The position numbers and the translations under genes are program-made. Shown here one piece after another: positions 14,791 through 15,650 of a DNA stretch of 15,650 nt; position 1 is the first letter of the stretch; the number at the start of each line of letters is the position of its first letter. The stretch comes from Candidatus Bathyarchaeota archaeon (GTDB taxonomy: Archaea; Thermoproteota; Bathyarchaeia; TCS64). The notes beneath the pieces were generated by a model, which did no database searches, was not told where the DNA came from, and was given only the letters and a program-made list of their open reading frames with translations. The DNA lies in NCBI GenBank assembly GCA_014730055.1, contig WJIV01000084.1, forward strand, positions 1 to 15,650, written 5' to 3'.

Positions 14791-14810
14791 CGCTACATTA
14801 CATTGTAGCG
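14791..14810. promoter_or_regulatory. Near-palindromic operator candidate before the ArsR-type gene
   Basis: CGCTACA (14791-14797) and TGTAGCG (14804-14810) are perfect reverse complements, separated by six bases (TTACAT). It sits four bases before the ATG and covers the predicted transcription start, ideal for autorepression by the dimeric regulator encoded immediately downstream. Confidence 0.6.
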
Positions 14811-14814
14811 ATTA

Positions 14815-15420
14815 ATGGTGGACAGGCATACATACATAATAAAAGACCCGGAAGTAGCAAAGCTTCTCGCAGATGAGACTAGAAGACAGATACTTAACCT
14901 CCTTAGGAAGAATGAGAACTCTGCGACAGACCTAGCAAAGGCCCTTGGAAAGAATCACAGCAGCATTGTCCACCACCTAAACACGCTGCTTGATGCAGGC
15001 CTCATCAAAGTAGCCAGGGAGGAAAAAGTCCGCAACATGATTCAGCCCTATTATAGGACGGTGGCGCACAATCTCCATGTTGCTTACAGTCTTACAGAGG
15101 CCCTAAGCCAAGACCCTGACTATGTTGCCTGGCAGGAGGATTTTGTTGAGAAGTTACTTCAATCTCTAGAGGCTTACAACTTTGATATCCCAGAGGACAA
15201 AAAGGAGGATGTAAAGGAGCTTCTGAGGACCATGTACTTAAGGAGAAAGAAGGCTTACGAGGAGCGGATCAGCCAGAGGACAGGCCCCGTTGAGACAAGT
15301 AAGTATGCTGTCAGAAGTGTCGCCCACATTCTAAGTCACATACAGCTCATGAAAGACAAGGAGTACATGGATGCTTTGACGAGGCTCTCCGATATAATCG
15401 GGGGCCTCAAGGAGCGATAA
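14815..15420 (+). CDS. ArsR-type winged-HTH transcriptional regulator
   Basis: A 201-residue regulator. The HTH occupies about residues 12-67 (LLADETRRQILNLL, then LGKNHSSIVHHLNTLLDAGL), with the recognition helix at about 46-59. The long C-terminal part (85-201) is helical and probably mediates dimerisation or ligand sensing; typical ArsR proteins are near 100 residues. No cysteine is present, so it is not a thiol-based arsenic or cadmium sensor. The ABC exporter gene starts 1 bp after its stop, so it most likely controls the transporter and itself through the palindrome upstream. The signal is unknown. A GTG at 14818 is an alternative start one codon later. Confidence 0.9.
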   Translation: MVDRHTYIIKDPEVAKLLADETRRQILNLLRKNENSATDLAKALGKNHSSIVHHLNTLLDAGLIKVAREEKVRNMIQPYYRTVAHNLHVAYSLTEALSQDPDYVAWQEDFVEKLLQSLEAYNFDIPEDKKEDVKELLRTMYLRRKKAYEERISQRTGPVETSKYAVRSVAHILSHIQLMKDKEYMDALTRLSDIIGGLKER

Positions 15421-15421
15421 T

Positions 15422-15650
15422 ATGAATGAGGAAGGAAATCGCAGCGTCGGACTGAGGACCATTCATAGAGTTCTAAAATATGTTACAGGTTACTGGGAGC
15501 TAAAGGCTGTACTTTTTCTAATTGGTGTTACTACGATTCTCTCAATTCTAAGCCCCGCCATTATTGGAGGGATAATTGATATGATAAGGAGTGTCGCCTC
15601 TGGTGGAGGAGTTAGTGCGGGAGAGGGGGTAGAGAAGATTGCCTTCGAGC
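15422..15650 (+). CDS. ABC exporter, N-terminal membrane domain (partial)
   Basis: The first 76 residues are visible; the rest is beyond the right edge. After a short hydrophilic start (MNEEGNRSVG) comes LRTIHRVLKYVTGYW and a membrane helix (about 29-55) containing SPAIIGGIIDMI. This is the start of a type I ABC exporter membrane domain as in MsbA- or multidrug-type half-transporters. AAGGAG lies about seven bases before the ATG. A Gly/Ser-rich loop (about 59-68) follows the first helix. It forms a two-gene unit with the ArsR-type regulator. The ATPase domain cannot be seen, so the family call rests on the N-terminus and context. Confidence 0.75.
   Translation, partial: MNEEGNRSVGLRTIHRVLKYVTGYWELKAVLFLIGVTTILSILSPAIIGGIIDMIRSVASGGGVSAGEGVEKIAFE

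Noticed and set aside
1..15650. Mobile elements, CRISPR arrays, toxin-antitoxin or defence genes
   Set aside because: I saw no transposase, integrase, regular repeat-spacer array or recognisable defence protein; all long stretches are explained by metabolic, ribosomal and regulatory genes.

Overview
The window looks archaeal and chromosomal. The evidence is TATA/BRE-type promoters, archaeal versions of ribosomal proteins uL13 and uS9, an eL13 (L13e) ribosomal protein, a tRNA gene with encoded CCA, and many 4-bp ATGA-type gene overlaps. From memory, eL13 is characteristic of crenarchaeal/TACK-type lineages and is missing from most Euryarchaeota, so a TACK-like (possibly Asgard-like) host is my best inference; the species cannot be named from this window. 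Base composition is moderate and I see no insertion sequence, phage gene or CRISPR array.

Region 1 (1-3624, minus strand) is the start of an energy-conserving membrane complex operon. It has two small unknown proteins, then a 637-aa NuoL/EchA-type proton-pumping subunit, then a NuoH/EchB-type subunit that runs off the left edge. The L-then-H gene order and the sequences fit a group 4 (Ech/Hyf-like) membrane-bound hydrogenase, although the catalytic subunits lie outside the window. Divergent from it is a 378-aa regulator made of two tandem copies of an HTH plus ligand-domain unit. Its own upstream region carries an 11-bp perfect inverted repeat.

Region 2 (4774-5590) holds a HAD phosphatase on the plus strand. 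It converges on, and overlaps, a tRNA-Gly(GCC) gene on the minus strand.

Region 3 (5591-13303, minus strand) is a compact histidine biosynthesis operon, hisG-hisD-hisC-HAD-hisB-hisH-hisA-hisF-hisI, with every junction overlapping by 4 to 8 bp. The order matches the well-known enterobacterial hisGDC(NB)HAF(IE) order. A stand-alone HAD phosphatase sits exactly where the HisN half of the HisNB fusion would be, so it is the prime candidate for the otherwise missing histidinol-phosphate phosphatase. A HisE pyrophosphohydrolase is not present in the window. The operon has a candidate TATA box about 185 bp upstream of the likely hisG start and a leader with a 7-bp-arm inverted repeat.

Region 4 (13525-14759, plus strand) is a ribosomal protein operon, uL13-uS9-eL13, with its own promoter and a T9 terminator. 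Region 5 (14776-15650, plus strand) is a cysteine-free ArsR-type repressor preceded by a near-perfect palindrome and followed 1 bp later by the start of an ABC exporter gene that runs off the right edge.
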